Below, in pieces: positions 7,042 through 15,695 of a stretch of DNA of 64,000 nt. The notes under the pieces were generated by a model, which was given only the letters and a program-made list of their open reading frames with translations, ran no database searches and was not told the origin of the DNA. The first letter of the stretch is position 1; each line of letters opens with the position of its first letter. The translations under genes and the position numbers were made by a program. Origin of the DNA: [Leptolyngbya] sp. PCC 7376 (GTDB taxonomy: Bacteria; Cyanobacteriota; Cyanobacteriia; Cyanobacteriales; MRBY01); the NCBI RefSeq assembly GCF_000316605.1, contig NC_019683.1, positions 1,534,036 to 1,598,035 of the forward strand. The letters run 5' to 3'.

Positions 7042-9968
7042 CTAAGCGAAAATGCCATAGGGATTGACATGAGAATAAATCAGCGGTGTTAATGCTCTTA
7101 GCTCATCCACACCCATTTGTTGCATCCATTGCGGGTCAGAGAGAACCTCCTGAATCAGCAGTGTGTTTATGTAAACTAAACTGATCTGGAGCAGATGTAG
7201 GCAGAGCATGGAGATCTCTTGTAGTGCGACTCTGCTGGCGGTGAGGTCACCATTTTTGGCATAGAAGATAAAATCATTGGCACTGTTCCAGTTCTCAACA
7301 ACATTCAAACCTTCCTGAATCTCTTGCCTAACTCGCTCATCATGTAGATACCGACACAAGAAGACGGTTTTCACTGCTCTACCCAGCTCAGCTAAAGCGA
7401 GATAAACTGGGTGTTTGGCATGATTGCGCGTAAAGCGAGCAAGAATCACTTCTGGCTCGGCAGTGTCTTGTTTTAAGAGCAGTGGCAAACTTGACCATGG
7501 CATCATACTGCGCTCGAATCAGCTGCCAGCGGATAGGTCGCTTGATGATTGATGCGAGATTCTCCAATTGCTGTTTTTGTCCCTTTTCTGATAGATAGAG
7601 CTTCTGCTTCTGAATGTTCCTAATCCGAGGCATTAACTGAAAACCTAAGAGATGAGCAAAGGCAAAGCCGACCTCACTTTGGCCATGGGTATCAACATAG
7701 CTTTTGTTGATGGACATTTGAGAGCAATGTCTGAGCACCCCCTTAATCATGGAAGCGACTTCTGAGGAGGAGCAACGCTTGAGCTGGGAATGAATGCAGA
7801 CAGCCTTTTTTTCTACATGCCAGTAGATCATGACCCCTCGCGCCCTTTGTAGCGAGCGTGCCATTCCGTCATCAAATTCTGGTCCCAAGTGCCAAACTGC
7901 TTGGAGTCAGAAGCGCAGGCAGTAGTGGCTTCGCCCCAGATGTGAGGTAATCTGACGCGGAAGATGGCATTGGCCACATCACCAATTGCCTGAGACAATG
8001 CCGTTTTCGAGACAAACTTGCGTTGGATATAGCGAAGCTCAGAGGCACTGACCCCATGTTCACCGTGGGCAATCCTCTGAATACCGAGGTTAGTCCCTGC
8101 TGCATAGAGACAGAGTAACAGCCGTTTGCGTAACTCCCCTGGAGCCAGTGCTTCACGACTCCCTATACTTTTGAAGTGCCCAGTGAACTGAAGCCGCATT
8201 TCTGTCTCTTTCAGCACATCGAGCAATGGCACTATTGACCAGCGATTGGTAATCTCTTTCTTCAATGCCATCAAACGCTCTGGTTCCGGCTGTTTGGGAA
8301 CCGGTATCAGATGAATCCACCCTCCTCGATTGTTCAGGAGTTTCACTTTTGGATTGTTTGACAGTCCTTGGTTGAACTCGGTGAGTGCTTCTGTCATTTC
8401 CGACTGAAGGTCCTCAATAAAAGTCGCAGCATCTAGTGGCTGCTGAAGGTCTTGATAATACTGCTTTCGCTTGCTTTCAAAGTCTCGAGGCAAGTCATCA
8501 TCGGGATTGCAATAGCGTTTAGCTCCCTTCACCCATAATTCCTTACAGCTAATTCCTTACAGCGCAGTTTTTCGCGGATAGTGCGTAAGACTCCTAGCTC
8601 ATAATGAGCACGGTCAACCCTAGGTTCACCTCCCTTTCCAGTGACCATTACAGTTTCCTGCCAATCCATGCTCAGTACTCCATCCATCGGCACATCTATC
8701 TCTGCTGCATAAGGTTCAGCACTGGGAAATTCAGCAGAGATTTTTAGCACCTTGATAGCCTTTAGTAATGGCTGCAAATTGAGACTATCAGAGCGAAACT
8801 CCAGAGCCTTGAGAATCAGCGGTAATAGGCGACGATAGTAGCGGGTATAAGCAAGGCGCATCTTACTATGGAGGCGTTCTCTAAAGCTTTGGCCACCTTC
8901 ACCTAAATGCTCCACAATAGTCTCTAGCTGGGTCTCGTGCGCTACTGGATAGATTACTTCTTGGACTGTGCCTTCTGGCTGAGCAAGCGCTGCCATTGCA
9001 ATCTGATAAAGCAGTTGGTCATGGTTTTCTGTTGTCTGGGCTGTTGCAATGAGCTCTGAAGAGGCTCGCTTGCGGCTACGGCTTTCTAGCCGGTGCACCA
9101 ACAGAATAAACAATTCAATGATGTTATCCACTATCTCCTGCGAGCGCTGAGAACAGAACGCCGATAACAACAGGTAGCGAATTGCTATTGGGTGTCGACG
9201 AATCTCTGTGAGTGACTCGGTTTCGACCCGCTGCCGATAGCGCTCTACCAGACGACTATTTAGGTCTTTGAACAGCTCTATGGGTAGCACTAACTCTTCG
9301 ATTGTTGAGAGTTTTGATAACTCTGCCTTCAAGCTGTTGAGACCTACTCTCCCCACCTCTTCCTTGAGTTGGTTCAGCGGAATTTTATCGGGGTCTAAAA
9401 CCCAGGAATCTGACTGTGGTCCAGTGAGTTTATCCAATCCTTTGCGGCATTTCACTGGCAATTGTTTCATTATCGAATCGCATAGCTGGAGCTCAAACTG
9501 GTGATGAGCTGAATTAATCAGTCGTTCGATTTGCGCATAGGTCGGCGGTTCCAGCTTGCGGCTTCTTAGCTCTTCATAGAGCGATGCCTTCAGTTGTCTA
9601 TCATTAATTACCCGTGGCACAACCTCTTCAATTAGCCACTGACGTAGATTATCAAGCTCTTTTTTGCCCGTACGCCGAAAGCTGTATCGCTGGCGAATTT
9701 CGACTCGGTGGCGCTTGATGCCTCTTCCTTTCCAGTCATACTGGCCATAGCCTTCTACATCTACTGACAGCTGCTCTGCAATAAAAGTACGAACCATACG
9801 AGGAATCTCATATTGCTTTTCCGGAAATCGTCCTTTCCACTGAAAAAATTTCAGTAAGAGGGCAAAACCTAGACGATTAACCCCACGCTTTTGCAAGACA
9901 AGGAGTCGGTCATCTTGGTCAATTGTCCAATGCTCAACTAGCTCTTGATTTTCCCATTTTCGTTTCAT
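7042..9968 (-). pseudogene. Tn3-family transposase (TnpA), three frameshifts
   Basis: A Tn3-type DDE transposase of about 975 residues, read in four pieces: 9968-8529, 8532-7828, 7888-7388 and 7506-7042. The N-terminal DUF4158-like domain and the C-terminal catalytic domain are recognisable. The catalytic residues sit in ASDSKQF (D), YVDTHGQSE (D) and GLNVVENWN (E) and are intact across the pieces. The breaks are: a 14-bp tandem duplication at 8536-8563, whose removal restores CKELWVKGAKRYCNP; about 2 extra bases near 7830, where removal restores [14 protein letters not shown]; and one extra A in an A-run near 7465, where removal restores [10 protein letters not shown]. No in-frame stops appear otherwise, so inactivation looks recent. 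Confidence 0.92.
8536..8563 (+). repeat. 14-bp perfect tandem duplication inside tnpA
   Basis: TAATTCCTTACAGC occurs twice in direct succession (8536-8549, 8550-8563). Fourteen is not a multiple of three, and the second copy shifts the transposase frame. Deleting one copy rejoins the frames and restores the expected protein sequence. Confidence 0.95.
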
Positions 9969-10108
9969 TCCAGGCCTTTAGAATCACGTCTCTGGCGAGC
10001 GTCAGGTCACACCAGTCAATATAAGTGAAACTTATCATTTAACCGATTGCTAGTTTTTTACGGTGGCGGAAAACATGGGCTGGAACCCATACAGGACAAA
10101 TGTTTTAA

Positions 10109-10147
10109 GCTTATGGCACTTCGTTACAGCTACGCTTGCATTACCCC
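10109..10147 (-). repeat. Tn3-family right terminal inverted repeat
   Basis: The reverse complement begins GGGGTAATGCAAGCGTAG and matches the left end at 37 of 39 bases. The TACAT target duplication follows at 10148-10152. Confidence 0.93.
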
Positions 10148-10168
10148 TACATGAAATAGACTAATTCC

Positions 10169-10841
10169 GGCATTGCAGAATAGAGGTATGAATGGATGAT
10201 GCTGACCCAATGCAATGTCCGGAATGTCAATCTACTCATATCCGTAAGAACGAAAAAAAGAGGCAAACACAATCACATCTGTGTAGATTGTGGCCGTCAG
10301 TTTATCGACCACTACAGTAAGCTCGGCTACTCCAATGCCTTCAAACGTGAATGCCTCAAAATGTATGTCAATGGCATGGGCTTTCGGGCCATTGAACGGG
10401 TGAAAGGAGTACACCACACTCGTCATCACTTGGGTCAAACAAGTCAGTGAGTTACTATCGGATGCTTATGAACCTGAGCAAGTTTCTCAGGTTGGTGAAC
10501 TCGATGAACTTCAAACCTTTGTCGGTGCAAAAAAACAAGGTCTGGCTCTGGACAGCAGTAGAGCATTTTCAACCGGGTATTCTCGCCTGGACTGTTGGTG
10601 ATAGAGGTGCAGAGGCATTCCAGCCACTATGGGGCATCGTTAGTCTCTGGAAATGTTTCTTCTACATCACAGATGGCTGGAAAGTGTATCCCATGTTTAT
10701 ACCGGATAGTGACTAGGTTGTCAGTAAGACCTACATGACTCATGTTGAAGGGGAGAATATTCGATTGCGGCACTATCTCGCTCGACTTCATCGAAAGACT
10801 TGATGTTATTCAAAGTCTCTGGAAATGTTAGAGCATCTCAA
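10169..10841 (+). mobile_element. IS1-family relic with one end left
   Basis: The left end is the inverted repeat GGCATTGCAGAATAGAGGTATGAAT at 10169-10193, the same sequence that forms both arms of the palindrome at 37987-38052. It is followed by a decayed IS1-type transposase gene (10210-10841). No right inverted end is present: the sequence passes straight into the 3' end of the glycosyltransferase gene. The left end cuts into the DUF3885 gene copy. Confidence 0.8.
10210..10841 (+). pseudogene. IS1-family transposase, decayed
   Basis: Pieces in different frames align with the intact IS1 transposase at 37059-37760. They are a zinc ribbon CPECQSTHIRKN; then ICVDCGRQFIDHY to KMYVNGMGFRAIERV; then GELDELQTFVG-like and TVGDRGAEAFQPLWGIVSLWKCFFYITDGWKVYPM; and finally MTHVEGENIRLRHYLARLHRKT. 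At least two frameshifts (near 10260 and 10440) and in-frame stops near 10717 and 10801 interrupt it. The last 25 or so codons are absent. It is not functional. Confidence 0.85.
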
Positions 10842-11791
10842 AACTTTTTTTTCTCCTCTATATAGAAAAGATTTTTGAATTGAGAGAAAAATGAATAAAT
10901 ATATAGGAGAGGAATAAACAATAAATATTTGATCTTAATAGGATTTCCAAACCATGACCAAAACAAAAAAAATGCAGCTTTTATAGGTTTCTTTTTATAT
11001 ACATTTTTTGCGACAATCAAATGAGAATAAGACAAAGCATCCATCCTAATGGATCGAGGAACTCTATTTATCGAACGATGTTTTCTTAATGCAAGCGCAT
11101 GATATTCTGCGAGTAAAGAAATACTAGAAACAGAAGAGATATGCCCTCTTCTTAGATTAGATGTGATATCAGAAATATAATAAAAAGAATAGCCAGCACC
11201 TACAATATTTAAAAAATATTCAAAGTCTTGTGATCTTCTAAATGAGGCATCGAACCCTCCAACATCCTCATAGACTCCTCGCTTCATGACGACAGCAGAT
11301 GGCTGAATAAAATTATAGGGAGACCAAAATAAGCTATTGGGAAAATCATTAATATGCTCTTCACTAGGGCCTTGCATACCAATCTTTTCGCCTGTTTGGT
11401 CATCTACGACATTCATTGTCGAGTAAACAATATCAGCTTGTTCTTTTTCGATATATTTCAGCGCGACTTCAAGGTGATTGCTTTCCCATAAGTCGTCGGC
11501 ATCGCAAAAAGCAAACAATGAGCCTTTTGCTATTTTCATTGCTTCGTTTCTTGCCACTGCAGCATTAGAGTTTTGGCTGAGTTTCTCGTAGACAATACTT
11601 CTACTTGGATGCTCTTTTATATATTCTTGAATAACTAATTCTGTATTATCTTCGGATGCATCATCAACAATAACAAGTTCCCAATTTTCTATTGATTGTT
11701 TCCGAATAGACTCCAAAGTTTCAACAATATATTTTTCAGCATTATATACTGGAATAATAATACTAATTAGTTTGTTTTTTGAACTATTCAT
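10838..11791 (-). CDS. Family 2 glycosyltransferase
   Basis: A 317-residue GT-A-fold glycosyltransferase. The nucleotide-sugar-binding start is ISIIIPVYNAEKYIVETLES (residues 9-28), then LVIVDDASEDNT, and the metal-binding motif is FCDADDLW, a variant DxD. A C-terminal hydrophobic stretch near residue 280 may anchor it to the membrane. Family members transfer sugars to lipid-linked or surface polysaccharides; donor and acceptor cannot be predicted. The gene and its upstream region are noticeably AT-rich and lack HIP1 octamers, unlike the neighbours, which suggests acquisition. It is a lone gene wedged between an IS1 relic and nagA. Its stop overlaps the IS relic. Confidence 0.88.
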   Translation of the reverse strand: MNSSKNKLISIIIPVYNAEKYIVETLESIRKQSIENWELVIVDDASEDNTELVIQEYIKEHPSRSIVYEKLSQNSNAAVARNEAMKIAKGSLFAFCDADDLWESNHLEVALKYIEKEQADIVYSTMNVVDDQTGEKIGMQGPSEEHINDFPNSLFWSPYNFIQPSAVVMKRGVYEDVGGFDASFRRSQDFEYFLNIVGAGYSFYYISDITSNLRRGHISSVSSISLLAEYHALALRKHRSINRVPRSIRMDALSYSHLIVAKNVYKKKPIKAAFFLFWSWFGNPIKIKYLLFIPLLYIYSFFSQFKNLFYIEEKKKF

Positions 11792-12118
11792 AGGTTGGAT
11801 TTATGCAATTCAAATTAATATTGAATTCCAATAGTTGTGGCTATACCAAAAGTTTTCGAGATAGGTTGAAGAGTTTTATGACAATCACTTAATATCTTCA
11901 CAAATATAAGTCAAGCCTCAGAAAAAATCAAATTACTATAGTATCAAATACACAATAAAGAAAGTCAGATCAAAGATAAAATTATGATTGATGATTTTAA
12001 TCTTTAGAACAGCTAAGTTTTATCGTTATGCTATGTTTACGACTTCCAGATATATTGTAAAAATCTTTCGAAGAACTATAGTCGAAAACTTCGCTGTACT
12101 ACTTATAGGTATTTACTC
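11792..12118. other. AT-rich gap without a gene
   Basis: A 327-bp interval between the divergent glycosyltransferase and nagA genes. It must contain their promoters. No convincing ORF, repeat or RNA was seen. Base composition matches the AT-rich glycosyltransferase gene rather than nagA. Confidence 0.5.
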
Positions 12119-13291
12119 GTGTACGTCACACCGACTACCAATCATAAACAAACTGAGAACACCACACAAACTTTAATCAATGCTCAAGTGGTGGGACTTC
12201 CAGATAAGTATTGGCTACGACTGGATGACAATCGGTGTTTAATGCATCTTGAACCGCTGATATCGCCGATTCCACCAGAATTTCAGGATGAAATGCTCGA
12301 TATAGAAGGGGATTGGCTCTCGCTGGGTGGCATAGATTTACAGATTAATGGGGGTTTAGGGCTAGCATTCCCTGAGGTCACTCAAGATGATTTACCCAAA
12401 CTACGAGAGATTTGTGATTATCTTTGGGCGCAAGGGGTTGATGGGTTTTGTCCAACAATCGTAACTACGTCCCTCGAAAATATTCGGCGATCGCTCTCTG
12501 TTTTTGCGGAGCTATGGGGCAATCCTCAACCCAATACAGCAGAAATTTTAGGGGTACATCTTGAGGGGCCTTTTCTAAATCACGCTAAACGTGGGGCACA
12601 CCCTGAACAATATTTACAGCCACTAACCCTTGAGAACTTAAAGCAGGCGATCGCCGATTTTGCACCCATTATCAAAATCATCACCCTCGCTCCCGAACTC
12701 GACCCGAGCAATGAGTGCATTGAATACTTGCATTCTCAAAATATTACCGTTAGCCTCGGTCATTCCCTCGCTACTGAATCCCAAGCAAATCAAGCCTTCG
12801 CCTATGGTGCTTCAATGATTACCCACGCATTTAATGCAATGCCTAGTTTGCATCACCGTGAGGCGGGAATGTTAGGTGCAGCAATGGTTTATCCCGATGT
12901 TTATTGTGGATTTATCGCGGATGGTCAACACGTCAATCGCACCATGCTCGAAGTATTTTTACGCGCTGCGAAGCATCCATTTCTTGTGAGTGATGCCCTT
13001 GCACCCATCGGTTTGCCAGACGGTGTTTATCCTTGGGACGATCGCCAAATTACCGTGACTAATGGAACAGCTCGCTTAGAAAATGACACATTATCTGGCA
13101 CGACTCTCCCACTACTTGAAGGTGTTAAAAATCTCGTCAAATGGGGAATTTGTGATCTCGAAGAGGCGATCGCCCTTGCGACAGTCGCACCGAGACAAGC
13201 CTTAAATCTCCCCACTCTAACCACAGGTCAACCCATGAATCTTTTACGCTGGCAGCAGAAAGGCAAGAGAGTGACATTCAGCAGACTGTAA
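12119..13291 (+). CDS. nagA: N-acetylglucosamine-6-phosphate deacetylase
   Basis: A 390-residue amidohydrolase-fold protein. Signature segments are GGIDLQINGG (the metal-site strand), HLEGPFLNHAKRGAHP (His and Glu metal ligands), VSLGHSLA (His), THAFNAMPSLHHREAGMLGA and VSDALAPIG (catalytic Asp). NagA removes acetate from GlcNAc-6-phosphate, feeding amino-sugar recycling in the cytoplasm. The GTG start at 12119 is the only one that leaves room for the first beta-strand (LINAQVVGL); the next in-frame Met is at about residue 42. There is no nagB neighbour. The 18-bp gap to the convergent AraC gene leaves little room for a terminator. Confidence 0.9.
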   Translation: MYVTPTTNHKQTENTTQTLINAQVVGLPDKYWLRLDDNRCLMHLEPLISPIPPEFQDEMLDIEGDWLSLGGIDLQINGGLGLAFPEVTQDDLPKLREICDYLWAQGVDGFCPTIVTTSLENIRRSLSVFAELWGNPQPNTAEILGVHLEGPFLNHAKRGAHPEQYLQPLTLENLKQAIADFAPIIKIITLAPELDPSNECIEYLHSQNITVSLGHSLATESQANQAFAYGASMITHAFNAMPSLHHREAGMLGAAMVYPDVYCGFIADGQHVNRTMLEVFLRAAKHPFLVSDALAPIGLPDGVYPWDDRQITVTNGTARLENDTLSGTTLPLLEGVKNLVKWGICDLEEAIALATVAPRQALNLPTLTTGQPMNLLRWQQKGKRVTFSRL

Positions 13292-13309
13292 AAAACACGA
13301 GTAAAAAAT

Positions 13310-14359
13310 TCAGACCAAAGCTTTGCGATATTGCGAAGGGGATTTACCTGTCCAACGTTTAAAGGCACGACGAAAAGAACGATTTTCTGAATAGCCCACC
13401 AGATAAGCAATCTCTTCAACACTCAACTGGCGATCGCCCAATAACTCTTTTGCATTTTCTTCTCTAGTCGTTTCGAGAAGCCTCTGGATTGTTGTGCCAT
13501 GCTCTTGAGCGCGACGTTGCAACACCCGCAAACTCACATTCATCTTTTTCGCCAAACCATCTGCACTATATTCCCCCCGTTCCGCATTTTCACAAATCAC
13601 TCGCCGAATATCTGCCAGTGGATCATCTCGTTGTGTTTGGAGGCGATCGCTGGCTAATTTGAGATGATTTTGAATAAATTGAAATAACTGTGGATCACAT
13701 TTTGGGATCGGTTTATCCAAAGCTGCCATCGCAAACACAAACGCATTTTTCGGCTGCTGAAACAACACAGGTATCCCAAAAAACTTTTCATATTCCTGCT
13801 GAGCACCAAACGGAGAATGGGAATATTCGATTTGCAGCAGCGCCTCATTTACACTGAGCACCTCCCGCAAAAAACGAGTCCCTAAAGCTAACGCAAATTC
13901 CCCTGCTCGCCCGCCATCTAGCTCATCCATTGGGTGATATATCTGTAAGCGCGCTGTCTCAGCTGTTTCGACCAGTTCCAATTGCACCCGCTCTGATAAA
14001 ACAAACCGATATTGAATCAAACATTGCAAGGCTTCCCGCAAATTTTGGGCATATTGCGCCCCATAAGCCAGCGTCCCAAAACAAGAAAATGGTGTTGCGC
14101 TAGCCATATGCAGAGACAAAATTTCGTCGGGATAAACCTTGCTCAATAACTGCCAAATTTTTGGTACAAAGTATTGCGATAATCGCGCTTCTGGATCAAT
14201 TAAATCCTCAAGACGCAGCCCAGTCATCGCCGTAATTTTCTCCATCGAAATGCTGCGGGCGATCGCATAATTCACCGTACTTCCCACCACACTCCCCAAC
14301 ATCGTCGGTGCATTGTCGTGAAATGTCCGGTTTTGGTCGTCCATCGTCCTCGTCGCCAT
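13310..14359 (-). CDS. AraC-family transcriptional regulator
   Basis: A regulator of about 349 residues. The N-terminal 200 residues match the arabinose-binding-like ligand domain found in OruR/ArgR-type AraC proteins. The C-terminal 100 residues hold two helix-turn-helix motifs (YSADGLAKKMNVSLRVLQRR, then LSVEEIAYLVGYSENRSFRRAFKRWTGKSPSQYR). The ATG at 14359 is preferred to an upstream TTG at 14365; ATG 14344 is also possible. It diverges from the cupin gene at 14498. Single AraC regulators usually control the divergent neighbour, so the cupin gene is the likely target. The inducer is unknown. Confidence 0.88.
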   Translation of the reverse strand: MATRTMDDQNRTFHDNAPTMLGSVVGSTVNYAIARSISMEKITAMTGLRLEDLIDPEARLSQYFVPKIWQLLSKVYPDEILSLHMASATPFSCFGTLAYGAQYAQNLREALQCLIQYRFVLSERVQLELVETAETARLQIYHPMDELDGGRAGEFALALGTRFLREVLSVNEALLQIEYSHSPFGAQQEYEKFFGIPVLFQQPKNAFVFAMAALDKPIPKCDPQLFQFIQNHLKLASDRLQTQRDDPLADIRRVICENAERGEYSADGLAKKMNVSLRVLQRRAQEHGTTIQRLLETTREENAKELLGDRQLSVEEIAYLVGYSENRSFRRAFKRWTGKSPSQYRKALV

Positions 14360-14497
14360 CAGCAATATCAGCGAAATTAGAGATAACAGCTACAGAGCAA
14401 GGTTTGTAAGCCTTTCCTCACAGCTGCCGAGCATCTTCCTCCAGTGTAAGAAATGCTCAATATCGACAACAATAACTTTTCTTTTTGGAGTTTCCCC

Positions 14498-15085
14498 ATG
14501 ACCACGGCAACACAAATCCGCGACCGTTACACCGTTAGCAACCTGCTCAAAAAACCTGGCGAAGGCGAAAGAACATCCACTGATATGGTCATCAAAGCCC
14601 GCGCGAGAGATATGGGTGGTGATTTCTCAGTGATGGAAGGCGTGATTAACCCTAAAGAACTACTAGCTCCCCATTTCCATAAGTATGAAGATCAACTTGT
14701 GTATGTCATCACCAGTGAATTGGAATTCGAAGTTGGCGGCAAAGATGGCTTCCACTTTACGGCTCCTGCGGGTAGCTATGTGCAGAAACCACGCGGCATT
14801 CTACATGCTTTCTGGAATGCAACGAATGAACCTTGCCGCTATATCGAATTATCTGGTCGCGAAGGTTTTGAGGGATTTGTCGATGGCGTCGCCCAAGGTC
14901 AACTCAAAAGTGCTTTAACAGCAGAGACAGATTGGGGTCTCAAGTTCGACTTGGATGATATTTTACGGTTGATGAAAGAGAACAATCTCACAAGCTTGGC
15001 GATGTCCGAAATGCCAGAACTCCCTAATTTCCCTGATTTGCCAGCCCCCTTGGCTAAGCTCTTCAATATTGCTCAAAAAAAATAG
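14498..15085 (+). CDS. Cupin-domain protein
   Basis: A 195-residue protein with a single cupin barrel. Motif 1 is HFHKYEDQLVYVITSELEFEV (two His plus acidic ligands) and motif 2 is PRGILHAFWN. Start chosen at ATG 14498 because GGAG lies 14 bases upstream; an in-frame ATG at 14453 would add 15 unlikely residues. Small cupins of this kind are dioxygenases, isomerases or sugar/ligand binders, and the substrate cannot be deduced. The gene diverges from an AraC regulator, which is its probable controller. A hairpin with a T-run lies 25 bp downstream. Confidence 0.82.
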   Translation: MTTATQIRDRYTVSNLLKKPGEGERTSTDMVIKARARDMGGDFSVMEGVINPKELLAPHFHKYEDQLVYVITSELEFEVGGKDGFHFTAPAGSYVQKPRGILHAFWNATNEPCRYIELSGREGFEGFVDGVAQGQLKSALTAETDWGLKFDLDDILRLMKENNLTSLAMSEMPELPNFPDLPAPLAKLFNIAQKK

Positions 15086-15109
15086 CACATAATCTTTTCG
15101 GAGTTATCT

Positions 15110-15155
15110 CTGTAATCTTCAGCTTGCGCAAAAGTTGGGGATTACAGTGTTTTTC
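15110..15155 (+). terminator. Probable terminator after the cupin gene
   Basis: CTGTAATC (15110-15117) pairs with GATTACAG (15140-15147). TGTTTTT follows. The loop is long (22 bases), so strength is uncertain. Confidence 0.5.
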
Positions 15156-15194
15156 TATAAATCAGAAAGAGGGCGATCGCCGCCAAAAATAGAA

Positions 15195-15560
15195 CTATTG
15201 AAGCCGTTCTGAAAAAGTAAGGCGATTCCCAAAAGGATCCGAAATTGCCATTTCGAGAGTACCCCATTCCGTTTTTTCAAATCCTGGACGAGCATATTTG
15301 TATTCTTTGCTCAACAATGTTTGTTGATAAGCTTCCAGCCCTTTCATATCAATGATTAACGAACTGCCAGGACAACCATCTCCATGGTGTTCCGTGAGAT
15401 GAAGATGACAATCACCTTTTGCAATTTGCATATAAATCGGAAAATCATCCTCAAATTTGTGTTCCCAATCGACGGTGAACTCTAAAAATTCGATATAAAA
15501 TTCCCGCGCTTTTTGTTCGTCAAATATTCTGAGACAAGGAATAACTTCGATTAGCTTCAT
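15195..15560 (-). CDS. Glyoxalase/bleomycin-resistance-superfamily protein
   Basis: A 121-residue vicinal-oxygen-chelate (VOC) protein. It has the paired beta-alpha-beta-beta-beta pattern: VIPCLRIFDEQKAREFYIEFL with VDWEHKFEDDFPIYMQIAKG, and the C-terminal EMAISDPFGNRLTF. HLHLTEHHGDGCPGS is a shared segment of the bleomycin-resistance-like subgroup. The ATG at 15560 (MKLIEVIP) starts exactly at the first strand and is preferred to an upstream in-frame start at 15581. Members bind metals, drugs or thiol adducts; the role here is not predictable. It is a single gene with a bidirectional-looking hairpin upstream. Confidence 0.85.
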   Translation of the reverse strand: MKLIEVIPCLRIFDEQKAREFYIEFLEFTVDWEHKFEDDFPIYMQIAKGDCHLHLTEHHGDGCPGSSLIIDMKGLEAYQQTLLSKEYKYARPGFEKTEWGTLEMAISDPFGNRLTFSERLQ

Positions 15561-15617
15561 AGTATTGATTGCCTTTTCCACTCTTACAATTTGTCTCGGG
15601 TTTTATTTATTGGCAAT

Positions 15618-15646
15618 AAAAAAGGAGAAATTACTTTCTCCTTTTT
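15618..15646 (-). terminator. Terminator after the M23 peptidase gene
   Basis: AAAAAGGAGAAA (15619-15630) and TTTCTCCTTTTT (15635-15646) form a 12-bp inverted repeat with a 4-base loop. Read leftward it ends in a T-run, 50 bp beyond the stop at 15696. The symmetry would let it work on both strands. Confidence 0.8.
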
Positions 15647-15695
15647 CTCGATAATTAATCAAAAGTAGTGGCCACTCCTAGTCCAAATGCGAACT

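Larger units (their letters stand above)
6843..10147 (-). mobile_element. Tn3-family transposon, complete ends, no resolvase
   Basis: A 3305-bp element bounded by 39-bp terminal inverted repeats (6843-6881 and 10109-10147) that begin GGGRTAATGCAAGCG and differ at two positions. It is flanked by a perfect 5-bp target duplication TACAT (6838-6842 and 10148-10152), the size expected for Tn3-family transposition. The only cargo is a leftward transposase gene (7042-9968), now broken by three frameshifts. No resolvase, res site or passenger gene is visible, so it resembles transposase-only Tn3 derivatives. It is immobile unless transposase is supplied in trans. Confidence 0.93.
6674..10168 (-). pseudogene. 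DUF3885-type gene remnant, split by a Tn3-family transposon and cut by an IS1 element
   Basis: Read leftward, 10168-10148 and then 6842-6674 form one continuous stretch that matches 36722-36903, the 3' end of the intact gene at 36271-36858 plus its downstream flank. Identity is above 90 percent by eye, with the stop codon kept. The encoded tail is YDDRGVLIASPSKETLP and on to RPSEFLL. The Tn3-family element occupies 6843-10147 exactly inside it. Upstream, the homology ends at 10168, where the GGCATTGCAG inverted end of an IS1-family relic begins. The 5' three-quarters of the gene is missing. It is a dead paralogue that records two insertion events. Confidence 0.85.
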
